DNA of 64,000 nt from Bicyclus anynana (Eukaryota; Arthropoda; Insecta; Lepidoptera; Nymphalidae): NCBI RefSeq assembly GCF_947172395.1, contig NC_069086.1, forward strand, positions 16,009,572 through 16,073,571, written 5' to 3'. The position numbers were made by a program, and so were the translations under genes. Every line of letters begins with the position of its first letter. Positions within the stretch are counted from its first letter, which is position 1. Shown one piece after another: positions 31,742 through 42,940 of the stretch. A model generated the notes under the pieces. That model worked only from the letters and a program-made list of their open reading frames with translations, made no database searches and had not been told where the DNA came from.

Positions 31742-32262
31742 ATAGGGTAGGGGTAGGGTAGGGGTAGGGTAGGGGTAGGGTAGGGGTAGGGTAGGGGTAG
31801 GGTAGGGGTAGGGTAGGGGTAGGGTAGGGGTAGGGTAGGGGTAGGGTAGGGGTAGGGTAGGGGTAGGGTAGGGGTAGGGTAGGGGTAGGGTAGGGGTAGG
31901 GTAGGGGTAGGGTAGGGGTAGGGTAGGGGTAGGGTAGGGGTAGGGTAGGGGTAGGGTAGGGGTAGGGTAGGGGTAGGGTAGGGGTAGGGTAGGGGTAGGG
32001 TAGGGGTAGGGTAGGGGTAGGGTAGGGGTAGGGTAGGGGTAGGGTAGGGGTAGGGTAGGGGTAGGGTAGGGGTAGGGAAGGGGTAGGGTAGGGGTAGGGT
32101 AGGGGTAGGGTAGGGTAGGGTAGGGGTAGGGTAGGGGTAGGGTAGGGGTAGGGTAGGGGTAGGGTAGGGGTAGGGTAGGGGTAGGGTAGGGGTAGGGTAG
32201 GGGTAGGGTAGGGGTAGGGTAGGGGTAGGGTAGGGGTAGGGTAGGGGTAGAGTAGGGTAGGT
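31742..32262 (+). repeat. 11-bp G-rich minisatellite (TAGGGGTAGGG)n
   Basis: About 47 almost identical units over 520 bp, with a few variants (AGGGAAGGGG near 32077, a shortened TAGGGTAGGGTAGGG run near 32110). Strand-asymmetric, with runs of 3-4 G every few bases. The long Tyr-Pro-Thr-Leu frames on the minus strand are a by-product of the repeat. Confidence 0.98.
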
Positions 32263-32334
32263 ATAGTATAAGGAAGACATAATTTGACATTGCCCTATGT
32301 CTAAGCGAAGCTTGACCGGGTCCGCTAGCTAAAT
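32263..32334 (+). mobile_element. Helitron-like 3' end bordering the minisatellite
   Basis: GCGAAGCTTGACCGGGTCCG then CTAG, comparable with the GACGAAGTCGCGGGCGTCCG-CTAG ends elsewhere. Confidence 0.5.
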
Positions 32335-32389
32335 ATATTTCCAAAATAAGTATCGGGTGATTAATGATCGATATTGATGCCAAAAATGA

Positions 32390-32655
32390 AATCAGTAAAA
32401 TTTTTGTCTATCTGTATGTTCGTTATAGAAACAAAAACTACTCGACGGATTTTAATGAAACTTGGTACAATTATTCTTCATACTCTGTGCAACTCCTGGG
32501 CAGGTTATAGTATACTTTTCATCACGCTACGATCAATAGGAGCAGAGCAGTGAAGGGAAATGTTGGGAAAACGGAAGAAATTACTCCATTTTTACAGCGA
32601 TTTTACTGTAAGGGCTGGATTAAAGAGGTCTAAGGGTGGACGAAGTCGCGGGCGT
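32390..32655 (+). mobile_element. Helitron-related fragment, D-like end
   Basis: AACTACTCGACGGATTTTAA, then AGGGCTGGATTAAAGAGGTC, AAGGGTGGACGAAGTCGCGG and GCGT. The CTAG end is missing. Confidence 0.65.
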
Positions 32656-33189
32656 TATTTGTATTTTGTTTAGTGAAGGTATAACCTTACTTTTTCGGTT
32701 ATTTCTGTGAGAATAAATATTATTTAATCTCTACATCACTTGTTAATATTTACAGTATGTAACAATACTGTAAACATCTGGTCAAATAAAAGTGTGAAAA
32801 TCGCTAGAATATAATAAATATTTTTGCTTGTTTTATTACAGGTAAGTATGAAAGGAAATTGTGTCAAATAAATATCATTCACATGTAGACAAATTCGTTG
32901 GCATTCTTCTATAAATAATTATATTATCCATGATATCTATGACTAATAAATTTAAATACAAATCCAATATCAAGAATGAGCCGTATGTATGCACAGCGCA
33001 TTCACCATTACCAAAAAGAGGACCGAATTATCAGAACCGGCCTTCTACTCAATATTTCAAGAAGTAATGATGATGCAGCTACGTGGGCGGCCATTTTGTT
33101 TCGTACTAATAATTGACGAAACGAGGAGATGGTCCACTTTATAGTTTAAGTCTCATCATCACCATCATTAACAACCTTCGACCATTAAT
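32656..33189. other. Anonymous stretch
   Basis: No feature recognised. Confidence 0.4.
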
Positions 33190-33310
33190 AACAGGACCTG
33201 CCTCGCTAACCGTTACCCTTCCGGCAAAGATCAAAAATCAATGATCTAACGCGTTTATAAAAACTGTTGCTATAAATTGTTTCATTGTTGTAATCGTTTT
33301 TGTCGTGTAC
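33190..33310 (+). repeat. Dispersed repeat X, copy 3 (diverged)
   Basis: AACAGGACCTGCCTCGCTAAC, CGGCAAAGATCAAAAATCAA, GATCTAACGCGTTTATAAAA follow the same order as 25720-25800. Confidence 0.65.
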
Positions 33311-33445
33311 AGAGCTCCCTAAAAATGCGGTTTGTGTAGTTGAATGACATAAAAAACGGCCAAGAACTTGTAGTTTAAAAACGACAGACTTTTTTGTTGG
33401 TGAATTTGAGTGAGAAACAGGTCCATAGTCTAAATAGTCAAAGTT

Positions 33446-33540
33446 AACAGCCGATGGACGTCCACTGCTTGGTATAGGCCTCTTGCATGGACTTCCAAAC
33501 ATAAGACTCTCGAGCCGCCAGCATCCAGCGGCTCCCCATG
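33446..33540 (-). mobile_element. RTE-type LINE, terminal fragment
   Basis: AACAGCCGATGGACGTCCAC and GCCAGCATCCAGCGGCTCCC. Confidence 0.88.
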
Positions 33541-33917
33541 GCTATGGTTATGGTAAGTGTATACCATTCGATTCGCCGAATAGCACTCTTTGCAGAACAC
33601 AGTGATAAACTGATCAACACTCTAGGTATAGAAAGTAGAATGCGAATTCTAGATTATTCAATATTCCGTGATCCCAATAGTTCAAAATACACAAGGCAAA
33701 TACTTCGCAATGCATTATTATGCCAGTACTTCTCTGGACGAGCAAAAAGCTCTACTACATACTAAAACAATAGTTATATGACTGGCACCTTAATTTACTT
33801 AATTATTAAATGGTGATATAAAACCTTTTCTGAGTTTGTTGTGTGCTCTTCTCAGACCACTTTAATTTTTTATTTTCGAATTATTATCACCATTATCAAA
33901 TTACATTACCGGACGTT
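33541..33917. other. Anonymous stretch
   Basis: A 75-codon plus-strand frame here has no recognisable family and no splice context; not called. Confidence 0.4.
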
Positions 33918-34106
33918 TCGTAAAGAATCAGAAAATTCTCAGGTATGCATGTTTCCTCACGATATTTTCCGTTTGAGACACGTGCTAGTTAATTTCTTAA
34001 AATGCACATAACTGAAAAGTTGGAGGTGCATGCCCCGGACCGGATTTGAACTTACGCCTTCCGAATTGATGGCAGAGGTCATATCCACTGGGCTATCACG
34101 TCTCCT
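33918..34106 (-). mobile_element. SINE-2, 5' two thirds
   Basis: CTCAGGTATGCATGTTTCCT to CATATCCACTGGGCTATCAC; the 3' tail region is absent. Confidence 0.9.
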
Positions 34107-34490
34107 CGCTTACCAGCTGGAAAACTTTATACACACCTGTAAACAAAGCATCTAACTAGTTTTGTGTGGCGTTTAACTAACACGACAACCTAATTTCCGT
34201 TCATTATACAGCGCCCTACAGTTGGATCCTGAACAAACTTACCAAAGCGGAGAGCTTATTAGAACCTTATTATTCACTTTTAAAGTCTATATTTGTATGA
34301 CAGCTGTAGCTCGTTGTTTGCTATGTTGAAATAAGTTGTAATCCACAACCATAGTCGTAATATAAGTAGGTACAAATAGCATGTCCTGAACTAAAAAGTT
34401 ACGAACCCTAATACTGTCTGTTCGCATATATGTATACACAACTTTAGCCCTATAAGGCTGCTACAACTGGCGTTATATTATAATACTAGT
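34107..34490. other. Anonymous stretch
   Basis: Nothing recognised. Confidence 0.4.
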
Positions 34491-34675
34491 TGACGTCGCG
34501 CGGTTTCACCTACGTAGTTCTTGTTCCCGTAGGAGTAACCTATAGCCTCCTAAACCTATAGCCTATATTTGGCTGGTGGGCTTTGGCCGTGGCTAGTTAC
34601 CACCCTACCGACAAAGACGTCCGCTAAACGATTTAGCGTTCCGGTACGACGTCGTGTAGAAACCAAAAGGGGTGA
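34491..34675. mobile_element. Helitron B end (minus) and SINE-1 fragment (plus)
   Basis: 34491-34556: ACTAGTTGACGTCGCGCGGT, GTTCTTGTTCCCGTAGGAGT. 34568-34675: TTGGCCGTGGCTAGTTACCA, AAAGACGTCCGC..CGGTACGAC, AAAAGGGGTG. Confidence 0.8.
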
Positions 34676-34972
34676 GAAAGAGTAACCTATTTATTAATCC
34701 AGACACAAACTTTTGCCTTTGTATTTGTAATAACATAAATGCTAAAATAATTTGTATAATTAAGTGTACGTGGGTGTTTAGAAGGATTGGCGCTCTAGAC
34801 TCCAGAGAGTAATTTTATTAAAATTATTCTTGGAAGACTAAATAGTTATTTAAGTAAGACCTACTCGTAACTACTAGTAATAACTGTCTGATAATATTTA
34901 ATTATGCTGTAGCATATTTTGTATAAGTAGACTAATTGACATACTTGTAGTTTAGGGATCGATTCCTGACCG

Positions 34973-35428
34973 CTGGACAATAGGAATGATGACAGTTTTT
35001 AAATTGTATATAAATTAAGAGCATGCTAATAGTAAAGCAATTTTGTAAAAGTAACAGGGTATCTGCGGTTATTACTTTCGGAGCTACAGGGATTTAAAGG
35101 GTCAGATTTGAGGCACTGCCACGGATCCCTGAAAAAAAGAAGGTACATAATGATCGTTAGATGTGTATGGGCGTTTAAACAAAATTACTAATATCTTTGT
35201 TATTTGTGAGTTTATGTTTTAGTTATTTATTAAAAATGTCACATTTAATGTAAGGAAGCTAAACTGTATGAATTTTCATCTAATTACGATAAAAGATTTA
35301 TAATCTTATTTATCTTGCAAATATCCAGACAATCTGTGCTTTTTGTGTATAAATTAATTAATTACCCGAATTACCTTATTTACCCGAATGTATCTTAACA
35401 ATAAATAAATTCAAACCTAGTCATCATC
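34973..35428 (+). mobile_element. Unclassified TIR element R430, copy 2
   Basis: ATAGGAATGATGACAGTTTT start and AACCTAGTCATCATCACC end. Most of the interior matches copy 1, with GACAATCTGTGCTTTTTGTG also in copy 3. Confidence 0.8.
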
Positions 35429-35814
35429 ACCATTGTCGTCTTCAATTCACTCCTTTCAGTTCTTCGTTTATGTTTAGCGAAAAATAGATTATAATATCTA
35501 CGCCCACGGTTAATTAATTTTTGAACACGAAAAATTACTGTGCCATGAAATATAAGTTTGTAAAGCATTTTCTTTGTAACTATTACACGCTTTGGACAAA
35601 ATTCGTAATGGAGACAGCGTGTATCCTGGATTAACCTCACACCTCTAGCCTCAGAGAGCTCGTAAAGCCGCCGGTCGCGTCTAATCTCGCCAGAAGAGTT
35701 GGATTACCGTACGAGATTAACCTGTGCACTAGTAATTCTACTGCAATTGTTTAATCTCCAGATAAATTCGCCTTTGTAGCATAAACTTTTAAATTACTAA
35801 GCGTGGGAGAATTT
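35429..35814. other. Anonymous stretch
   Basis: No feature recognised. Confidence 0.4.
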
Positions 35815-35915
35815 TCTCAATTCTCTACGTGTGTGAAGACTGCCAATCCGCATTTGGCCAGCGTGGTGGACTAAGGCCCTCTTATTCTAAGAGGAGACTC
35901 GTGCTCAATAAGAAG
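35815..35915 (+). mobile_element. SINE-2, 3' part
   Basis: GTGTGAAGACTGCCAATCCG, GGCCAGCGTGGTGGACTAAG, AGAGGAGACTCGTGCTCA. Confidence 0.85.
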
Positions 35916-36164
35916 TAGAGTTGACAATAACTAAGCGTGGGTACAATAGGAAATATGCATGTTTTAAGTGTAAGTTTCATAATGAAATATGCTATAAATA
36001 TGAGGGGACCAATTTGTCCTGGCAGCGGTTCTAATGTTAATCTGGGTAGGTAGATTAACCACCAATTTAAGGGTAGGTATGCAAAAACTATCTTAGGTAA
36101 GCTAAAAAGGTAGCTTTAAAGTGCTTTTGAAGTTCCTCAGAGTTCGAAGTATCAGTGTTTTCCA

Positions 36165-36355
36165 GATGGACGAAGTCGGAGGCGACTGCTGTATTACAAA
36201 GAAAAGCGTTCAACTGTTGAGTTTCTTGCCGGTTTCTTCTCAGCAGAACCTGCCTTCCGAACCGGTGGTAGAATCTTTACAAATAGTCAACTGACGTGTC
36301 TAAAGTGCTTGTAAACTGAGCCTACTTGAAATAAATGATTTTTTATTTTGATTTT
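36165..36355 (+). mobile_element. Non-LTR retrotransposon 3' UTR end, family J
   Basis: GAGTTTCTTGCCGGTTTCTT, AACCTGCCTTCCGAACCGGT, GCTTGTAAACTGAGCCTACT, then AATAAATGATTTTTTATTTT. It matches, inverted, 42390-42560, where the coding end is also present. Confidence 0.85.
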
Positions 36356-36682
36356 GAAGCTTATACAGAACATCGTCTCTATACCTATCGTTAAACTGGG
36401 TTCCAAACGTGTGACATAAATTAATTTCCCAGGAACAGGTTACCAACGAATTCCCCAAAAAACTAAAAGCTTTCCAATGATGTTAATAAAATGTCATTGA
36501 AGCTTTCACGGTATTGATGTCGCGTTCTGGGAAATCGGTGCTTTCTCGTTGAATTGTATGATGAAAATAGGTCGTCCGCACCCCATTTTTTAATCACAAA
36601 TATAAAAATTGGAAATACCGTTCAACGCTAAATATTTCCTGGCAGTTCAGGTATCTCCATCTAATGTCGCAGCCACGCAAAA
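36356..36682. other. Anonymous stretch
   Basis: Nothing recognised. Confidence 0.4.
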
Positions 36683-36980
36683 CCCTTTTTTTATTTTCTA
36701 CAAAGCCTTTGACTACAATCTCACCTGAAGGTAAGTGATGATGCAATCTAAGATGGAAGCGGGCTAACTTGTTAGGAAGAAGATGAAAATCCACACCCCT
36801 TTCGGTTTCAATCGCTTGGCGGTACGTCTTAGTCGGTAGGGTGGTAACTAGTCACGGCCGAAGCCTCCCACCAGCCAAACCTGGACCAATTAAGAAAAAT
36901 TTCAATCGGCCCAGCCGGAGATCGAACCCAGGACCTCCGTCAAGTAAATCCACTGCGCATACCACTGCGCCACGTAGGGT
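36683..36980 (-). mobile_element. SINE-1, near full length
   Basis: CTTTGACTACAATCTCACCT to CATACCACTGCGCCACG; B-box complement GAGATCGAACCC. Confidence 0.92.
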
Positions 36981-37009
36981 GTCTTCGCGCTGCCGCGGTG
37001 TTGTTCCTA

Positions 37010-37175
37010 CAGTGCCCGCCACGAGATATTGTGTTTGTGAAGTTAGCAACAAATGACTGCGCAATGAATCAATAACGGTACAAACGGCGAGGGCGGGGAG
37101 TGTTCGCGTCTGTACGAATGCGCATACTCATTCCGCAGCTAACTTCACAAACATAAAGATCCGTGGCGAGCACTG
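37010..37175. mobile_element. Tc1/mariner-like MITE with TA target sites
   Basis: TIRs CAGTGCCCGCCACGAGATAT and CAGTGCTCGCCACGGATCTT (right end inverted) continue to TGTTTGTGAAGTTAGC. TA lies on each side (37008-37009, 37176-37177). At 166 bp it has no transposase. It sits between two SINE-1 fragments. Confidence 0.8.
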
Positions 37176-37189
37176 TACTCAAATAATCT

Positions 37190-37360
37190 TGACTTACCGC
37201 CAAGCGATTTAGCGTTCCGGTACGATGTCGTGTAGAAACCGAAAGGGGTGTGGATATCATTCTCCTCCTAACAAGTTAGCCCGATTCCATCTTAGATTGC
37301 ATCATCACTTACCATCAGATGAGATTGTAGTCAAGGGCTAACTTGTAAAGAATAAAAAAA
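37190..37360 (+). mobile_element. SINE-1, 3' half
   Basis: CTTACCGCCAAGCGATTTAG to GTCAAGGGCTAACTTGTAAA with an A tail. Confidence 0.92.
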
Positions 37361-38344
37361 AAAAAAATCTAGACGCTGCGTGATAGCCCAGGATCCGTGG
37401 AGTATTTTTAAATTTTTTTTTATTTATTTGATTAACCAACAACCTTACATTTCTTACAAGTTATACAATATTTTAATAATTTATGGTATCAAGGCAAAAT
37501 GTTCGACCACTTCTAGATTACTACATGCTCTTAAACAATAAAATTTTCTAAATATTACAATACTAATTAAAGTTAAACAGCTTTACAACTACACACAGGT
37601 GAAAGAATATTCATACAAAATTGAAAAGAAAAAAACTAGATTACTATGAAGTTAATTTTTCGTGAGTAATTTCATCTCATCACTAATGTTTTTTTTTACT
37701 ATTGCTTAGTATTAATTAATAGTTATACAATTGAACATCCACAATGCCCTACAAATTGCTTGGTATTTTGTTCCGATGCCCAGAAAATTTTATTACCTGG
37801 TAACCCAGTTAGCTACCAGAATCAAGAATTTTTTGTAAATATACCCACGGAAAATAACTTAATAGTAACCAATTGTAAAAAAGCTCCAGGGATCCTTTGA
37901 CTCACATTCAAAGGAAACAAAGTGAGCGACGGGCAGGACAAGAGGCCTGAAATGCTAGCTATGAAACGAACAACATCTCCGCCTACTTCCCACGCGACAC
38001 GTGCAGTGTACCCGTAATAATTTCAGAGATCTCGTAGTAAGTGAATTAGTCACCGGACATTACCTTTATAGGATTAACATCATGTGAATATTAATGCAGA
38101 TGATGTTAACCAATTAATTAATTATCCCAGCCACAATTAGTGCCCAGTTTCAGCCACAAATCACATCTAGAGCCCCCCCATTAAACATCACCCTGTTAAC
38201 ACATGACACCGGTTAATTAGGGATCGTGTGATCGGTCTTTGTATAACTGGACGATGGGAATAGAGTTATTGGATTATTCGCCGTAGACGGCGAAAGCAAT
38301 AGACGACTGATTGGCTTTTGTGTATTGTTGTCAGTCAAAAGATA
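37361..38344. other. Anonymous stretch
   Basis: About 980 bp without a recognised repeat, exon or RNA. Slightly GC-richer at 37900-38000. Confidence 0.4.
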
Positions 38345-38715
38345 TGGACTTTGAAACAATGGGGATGATGACTAGGTTTGAATATATTGATTTTTATGAT
38401 ACAATGTTAACTCATTTATACATAAAAAGCAAAGATTGTCTGGATATTTTCAAAATAAATAAGACTATAAAATTTCTAAATCTATTCAAAATCTTTTATC
38501 GTAATTAGATGAAAATTCATACAGTTTTAGCTTTCTTATATTAAATGTGACATTTTTAATACGTGAACTATAAACATAAACGCACAAATAATAGAGATAT
38601 TAGTAAATTTGTTTGAACGCCCATAAAAATCTAACGATCATTATGTACCTACGACGTCAATAGTTCGTCCCATTTTGTATGGGGTGTTTTTCAAGGATCC
38701 GTGGCAGTATATCCC
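38345..38715 (-). mobile_element. Unclassified TIR element R430, copy 3 (inverted, truncated)
   Basis: GGGATGATGACTAGGTTTGA is the inverted terminus, followed by AATTAGATGAAAATTCATAC and CATTATGTACCTACGACGTC. It stops at the GGATCCGTGGCAG word, so the other end is lost. Confidence 0.8.
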
Positions 38716-39049
38716 CTCTCCTATAAGGAGGGCTGATAACGATCTGATAACGATGATTATGAAACGTGAGAAATATCTACTACACAACAATATATGCTGA
38801 TCGTCAGGACAGAACAATCATTATTAAACTGCTTAAGCGTTCAAAATTGGCAGAAAGGTCAAGTTACCTGTTACCATGTTACATGACGGGGAAAAACAAT
38901 AAATAATGCGCTATTAAAAGTAATTTCACTTGAAGTACGTCAATTAATATAAAACAACCTCATAACACGCGAAAAATGACGTAACAATAAATTTATTACA
39001 GCTGTGTTGTTGATAAACAATGTATAAAAGTATTTAATAAAAAATCCAT

Positions 39050-39170
39050 ATTCCATACTAATATGATAAATGCGCTTAAGTCAATGTCTGTCTGACTGTC
39101 TGTTACATTTTCACAGCTAAACTGCTGTAACGATTTGAATAAAATTTGTTTATGCACGCCATTGACGATC
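39050..39170 (+). mobile_element. Helitron 5' fragment
   Basis: CCATACTAATATGATAAATG then CACAGCTAAACTGCTGTAAC and GAATAAAATTTG. Confidence 0.6.
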
Positions 39171-39280
39171 AATTATTCTCACGTTTCTTCAGCACCCACG
39201 GCTATAACTGATCGTGTATTGGTCGCTGCGTGCATGATGGCTCGACTTATGAAACGTCTTCTTCTTCTTAAGACCACCTT

Positions 39281-39600
39281 CGACGTAACCCTATCGAGCC
39301 CAAACTCGATAGGGTTACGTCGATTAATTAAGGACTTCCTATGGCCACCTTCCAGCTCCAATATCAGACCCTGGTCTAAATATAGAATCATCAAGTTAAA
39401 TCTATTGAGCCCAAACTCTATGGGATGGTTTAATTACGGAGTCCCTATGGCCACCTTCCAGCTCCATCATCAGACCCTAGTTACCATATAGTATTAAAGT
39501 ACTTGTCAAGACAAATCTAATGAGCCCAAACTCGATGGGTTTGTGTCATCTAATTAGGGAGTTCCTATGGCGACCTCCAAGTTCCATCATCAAATCAACT
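39281..39600 (+). repeat. Tandem array, about 111-115 bp units
   Basis: Three units start GAGCCCAAACTC at 39296, 39407 and 39522. Each has TTCCTATGGCCACCTTCCAG and CATCAGACCCT-type words. The left edge forms a perfect 18-bp inverted repeat (39281-39298/39305-39322, CGACGTAACCCTATCGAG). Confidence 0.9.
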
Positions 39601-40207
39601 CTATATTATAATAACATTGTATTGCCATCCGATTTATATATGCATTTTTTCAGCTCAATAACCGGGAAGTGAATCAAATTTAACATGCGAGATTAATTGA
39701 TGATAGACACAACGGGACAGGTGATACTAAATGATTAAAAGCTTGTAATTATGTACGTGAAAAACGATTTTGAATGAATAGTAAACATTATAAACTACGA
39801 GTTGACTATCAACGGTGAAATTACTAAGTAACTTTGTCGTTTAAATAATCAATTTTGTAACTAACCTGAACATCGTCACGTACAATATTGGATCTGCATC
39901 CAACACTGGATGCGCAGTGGAAAACCGAACACGACACTGCATCACTAGTTATCTTATGATAATTTTTGAAGTAGGTACTGCAGGCTGATCGAGCGCTATG
40001 CTAATATTCTTTAATCTATACAAACACTTAACTGGTCATTCTGTTTATCAAGATTACAAAAGTTTACAAGCAAATTACATTAATGACAAAATTATCAACT
40101 CTTTGGTGTAGTGATTCACCTGTTTGTCTATAAATGACAAAGACCTGCATTCGACTGTAATGATTCAATGGTCGGGTAATGATATATTGGGTTTTCTTCC
40201 CTGCCAG
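39601..40207. other. Anonymous stretch
   Basis: No feature recognised. Confidence 0.4.
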
Positions 40208-40470
40208 ATATTATATTTATCATCAGCATTAATAATCCATAATCGGCTCACTGAGCACGAGCATCCTCTCAGAATGAGAGGGGTTAGGCCAATAATCCAC
40301 CATGCTGACCCAATGCGGATTGGCAGACTTGACACACGCTGAGAATTACGAAAATTCTCAGGTATGCAGGTTTCTTCACGATGTTTTTGCTTCACTGTTA
40401 AAGACATGTGATATTTAATTTCTGAAAATGCACGTAACTGAAGTTGGAAGTGTATGCCCTGGACTGGATT
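40208..40470 (-). mobile_element. SINE-2 interrupted in its head
   Basis: CTCAGAATGAGAGGGGTTAG to TGCCCTGGACTGGATTC, where the SINE-1 poly-T begins; the tRNA-like 5' end does not resume. Confidence 0.88.
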
Positions 40471-40782
40471 CTTTTTTTTTATTCTTTACAAGTTAGCCCT
40501 TCAACACAATCTCACCTGATGGTATGTGATGATATAATCTTGAAGCGGGCTGGGAGGAGGTTAGGAGGAGGGGTTAGAAGGAGGATGAAAATCCTCACCC
40601 CTTTCGGTTTCTAGACGACACTGTACCGGAACGCTAAATCGCTTGGCGGTAGGTCTTTGCCGGTAGGTTGGTAACTAGCCACGGCTAAAGCCTGACCTGG
40701 ACCTATTAAGAAAACCTTAATCGGCCCAGCCGCGGATCGATCCCAGGACCTCCGTTTTATAAATCCACCGCGCATACCACTG
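40471..40782 (-). mobile_element. SINE-1 joined to the SINE-2 head
   Basis: Poly-T tail at 40471, body to GGATCGATCCCAGGACCTCC, head ending CGCGCATACCACTG. Confidence 0.9.
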
Positions 40783-41103
40783 AAAAACTCAAATAGAGGC
40801 CACATAAATACCAAACGTAATGGTCGTTCAAAGTAATATTACCGTATTTCACTTTCATAAAGCATATAAAAACCATTTTCACGATTCCCTAGGGGCACGT
40901 TGCCCCAAATTTATTTTTTAACGGGTTCATTTGATCCACGAATGTACTCGTACGTTGACGGTGGAAGGATAAAATTAATTAACCGACATTAAGCTACCCT
41001 TACCGAATAGATCTTTCAGAGTTATATTTTTCATATTATTAATCAAATTCAAAAAAATTTGAACTTTATAACCTAACAAATAACTAACAAATGAACTAAC
41101 TAA
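40783..41103. other. Anonymous stretch
   Basis: Nothing recognised. Confidence 0.4.
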
Positions 41104-41480
41104 AAATGCCTAGTTAGTTAGTCTGTATGCCGTAGAAGTAGGTGCGAGAGGATTACCAGCAAAATCTCTCTATAACTTGCTTAAAGACCTTGGCCTCTCT
41201 AGAAGTGCAGCTAGTTCTATAGTAGAACGAGTATCCAAAGCTGCTCTAATAGGATCTCACCAAATTTGGATAGGCAGGGAGAACAACACGAGCAGAGAAT
41301 GGGAAGTGTTGATCGATCGTCAAGGAATTCCTTAACCCTACATCCAGTAGTCACAAGTCCTGGGCTTTGCTTAGTGTTTTTCTCTGTACCACGCGATGGA
41401 CCCGGCACCTGCACGGTGAATCCATTGAATGCTAAGATATTCGTCTCTTACCAATTCATTGTACAGCTGGACTAATCGCC
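41104..41480 (+). mobile_element. Retroelement pol remnant, family A
   Basis: Codes YAVEVGARGLPAKSLYNLLK, DLGLSRSAASSIVERVSKAA, then HQIWIGREN..SREWEVLIDR to a stop, followed by ACCCGGCACCTGCACGGTG-like 3' sequence. The motif occurs downstream of reverse transcriptase in some animal retroelements; the exact clade is not assigned. Confidence 0.82.
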
Positions 41481-41488
41481 AACGATGT

Positions 41489-41632
41489 TTTTATAACTCG
41501 CAAGTGCGAGTTTCAATTTCACGTCTATCTTTGTCTTTCTATATTGTGTTAAACAGAGATATATAGATTTATAGAGGTTTAATTATAAGCTCGCACTTGC
41601 GAGATAAACAAAATATCGTTACAGAATAGCCC
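41489..41632. mobile_element. Inverted-repeat MITE (GGCTATTCT family), copy 2
   Basis: TATAACTCGCAAGTGCGAGT, TTGTGTTAAACAGAG, GCTCGCACTTGCGAGA and TATCGTTACAGAATAGCC. Confidence 0.85.
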
Positions 41633-41964
41633 TGCTGAACTAAGAGCCAGATATACTGTCTTTTTAAGGAAGCTGAAAGTTTTTCTTTCGTCCTATACGA
41701 TGACATGACATTACTTTGCTTTCACCATTATGTTCCATTATCCCGGGCTTTTCGCTTATTTGGAAAATATAATTTTCCACATCGATCACATTTGTAAGCA
41801 TATAAAAACTTAATAATTACTTATAACTTATAAATAATTACATCTACGGTTGAAAGGCAAAATTAAGCAAGCGACACGAAGGTAAATTTTCAAATTATAT
41901 TTATGTACACTTATATTTTAAGAGGTAAAGTTTGTGAGTTTGTAGCTCTAGATATATCTTGTCC

Positions 41965-42028
41965 CCGTATTCCTACGAGAATGGGAACTACGCGAAAAAC
42001 TGCGGGGTTTCTGCTAGCTATAGCGTTA
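41965..42028 (+). mobile_element. Helitron B 3' end fragment
   Basis: TGTCCCCGTATTCCTACGAG, then ACTGCGGGGTTTCTGCTAG. Confidence 0.65.
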
Positions 42029-42389
42029 TACTTAGATGAATTACGTATTTTATCTCGCCTCGATAACCGTACTTTAGTTTAATGCCTACACGTGCAGTAA
42101 GACATTCTCTAAATAATGGAAATTCACGATAGCTTATTATGTTGTATTCGTATCTTTAAACTCGTAAAGTGTCTATAGGTAATAATTGGCTAAAACTTGA
42201 TTTTACCGTACCTTAAAATAATTTAACTTAAATTGGTAAATTGTCGCTTGCTCAATTCTGCCTCTGTATCGTCTTATGCGTATGTGCTAGCGAAAAATAA
42301 GAAGTTTATTTATATCTACGCGATAAATAGCAATCGAGGTTTTGTATCGGAAGAATTGTTGACAATATATTTTAATTATTTTTACGGAG

Positions 42390-42940
42390 AACTTCAAATC
42401 AAAATCATTTATTTCAAGTAGGCTCAGTTTACAAGCACTTTTGACACGTCAGTTAACTATTTGTAAAGATTCTACCACCGGTTCGGAAGGCAGGTTCTGC
42501 TGAGAAGATACCGGCAAGAAACTCAACAGTTGCTCTTTTGAAAAAGTCATACAGTATTACAATTTACAATTGATAACAATTACTGTTTACATTTCTTATA
42601 GTTTTACTTCCTGTGTGAAGGTGGAAGCTGATCCAACGGCCTCCAAGCATCTTTATCATTAAGGAACTCATCAATGTTGTAGTACCCTCGACTAAGTAAA
42701 TGTTTTTTAACACATAGCTTAAAGCTATGCATTGGCAGGTCCATCACAGTCTTGGGGATCTTATTATAGAAGAGTACACCCAAACCTACAAAAGATTTTT
42801 TTACTCTTTGGAGACGATATGCAGAAATAACTAACTTATGCCCGTGTCTAGTAAGACGTGGGTTTAAATCTCCTTTTCTATTGTACAAATTAATATATTT
42901 AATGAGTTTGTATTGTTGTTGGTCTATATTTGTTTAGTCT
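42390..42940 (-). mobile_element. Family J non-LTR retrotransposon, 3' coding end and UTR
   Basis: Minus-strand frame 42888-42604 codes RHGHKLVISAYRLQRVKKSF, VLFYNKIPKTVMDLP and KKHLLSRGYYNIDEFLND, the conserved C-terminal tail of insect jockey/CR1-like pol proteins. The stop is followed by the 3' UTR (CTCAACAGTTG..TGCCTTCCGAACC complement) ending AAATAAATGATTTTG. The 5' part is missing. Confidence 0.9.

Noticed and set aside
31634..32383. Minus-strand open frames of 249 and 183 codons
   Set aside because: They are translations of the 11-bp minisatellite (Tyr-Pro-Thr-Leu-Pro periodicity) with no start context or family.
39281..39322. Hairpin as a terminator or microRNA
   Set aside because: It is the edge of a tandem array, and nothing indicates a transcription unit.
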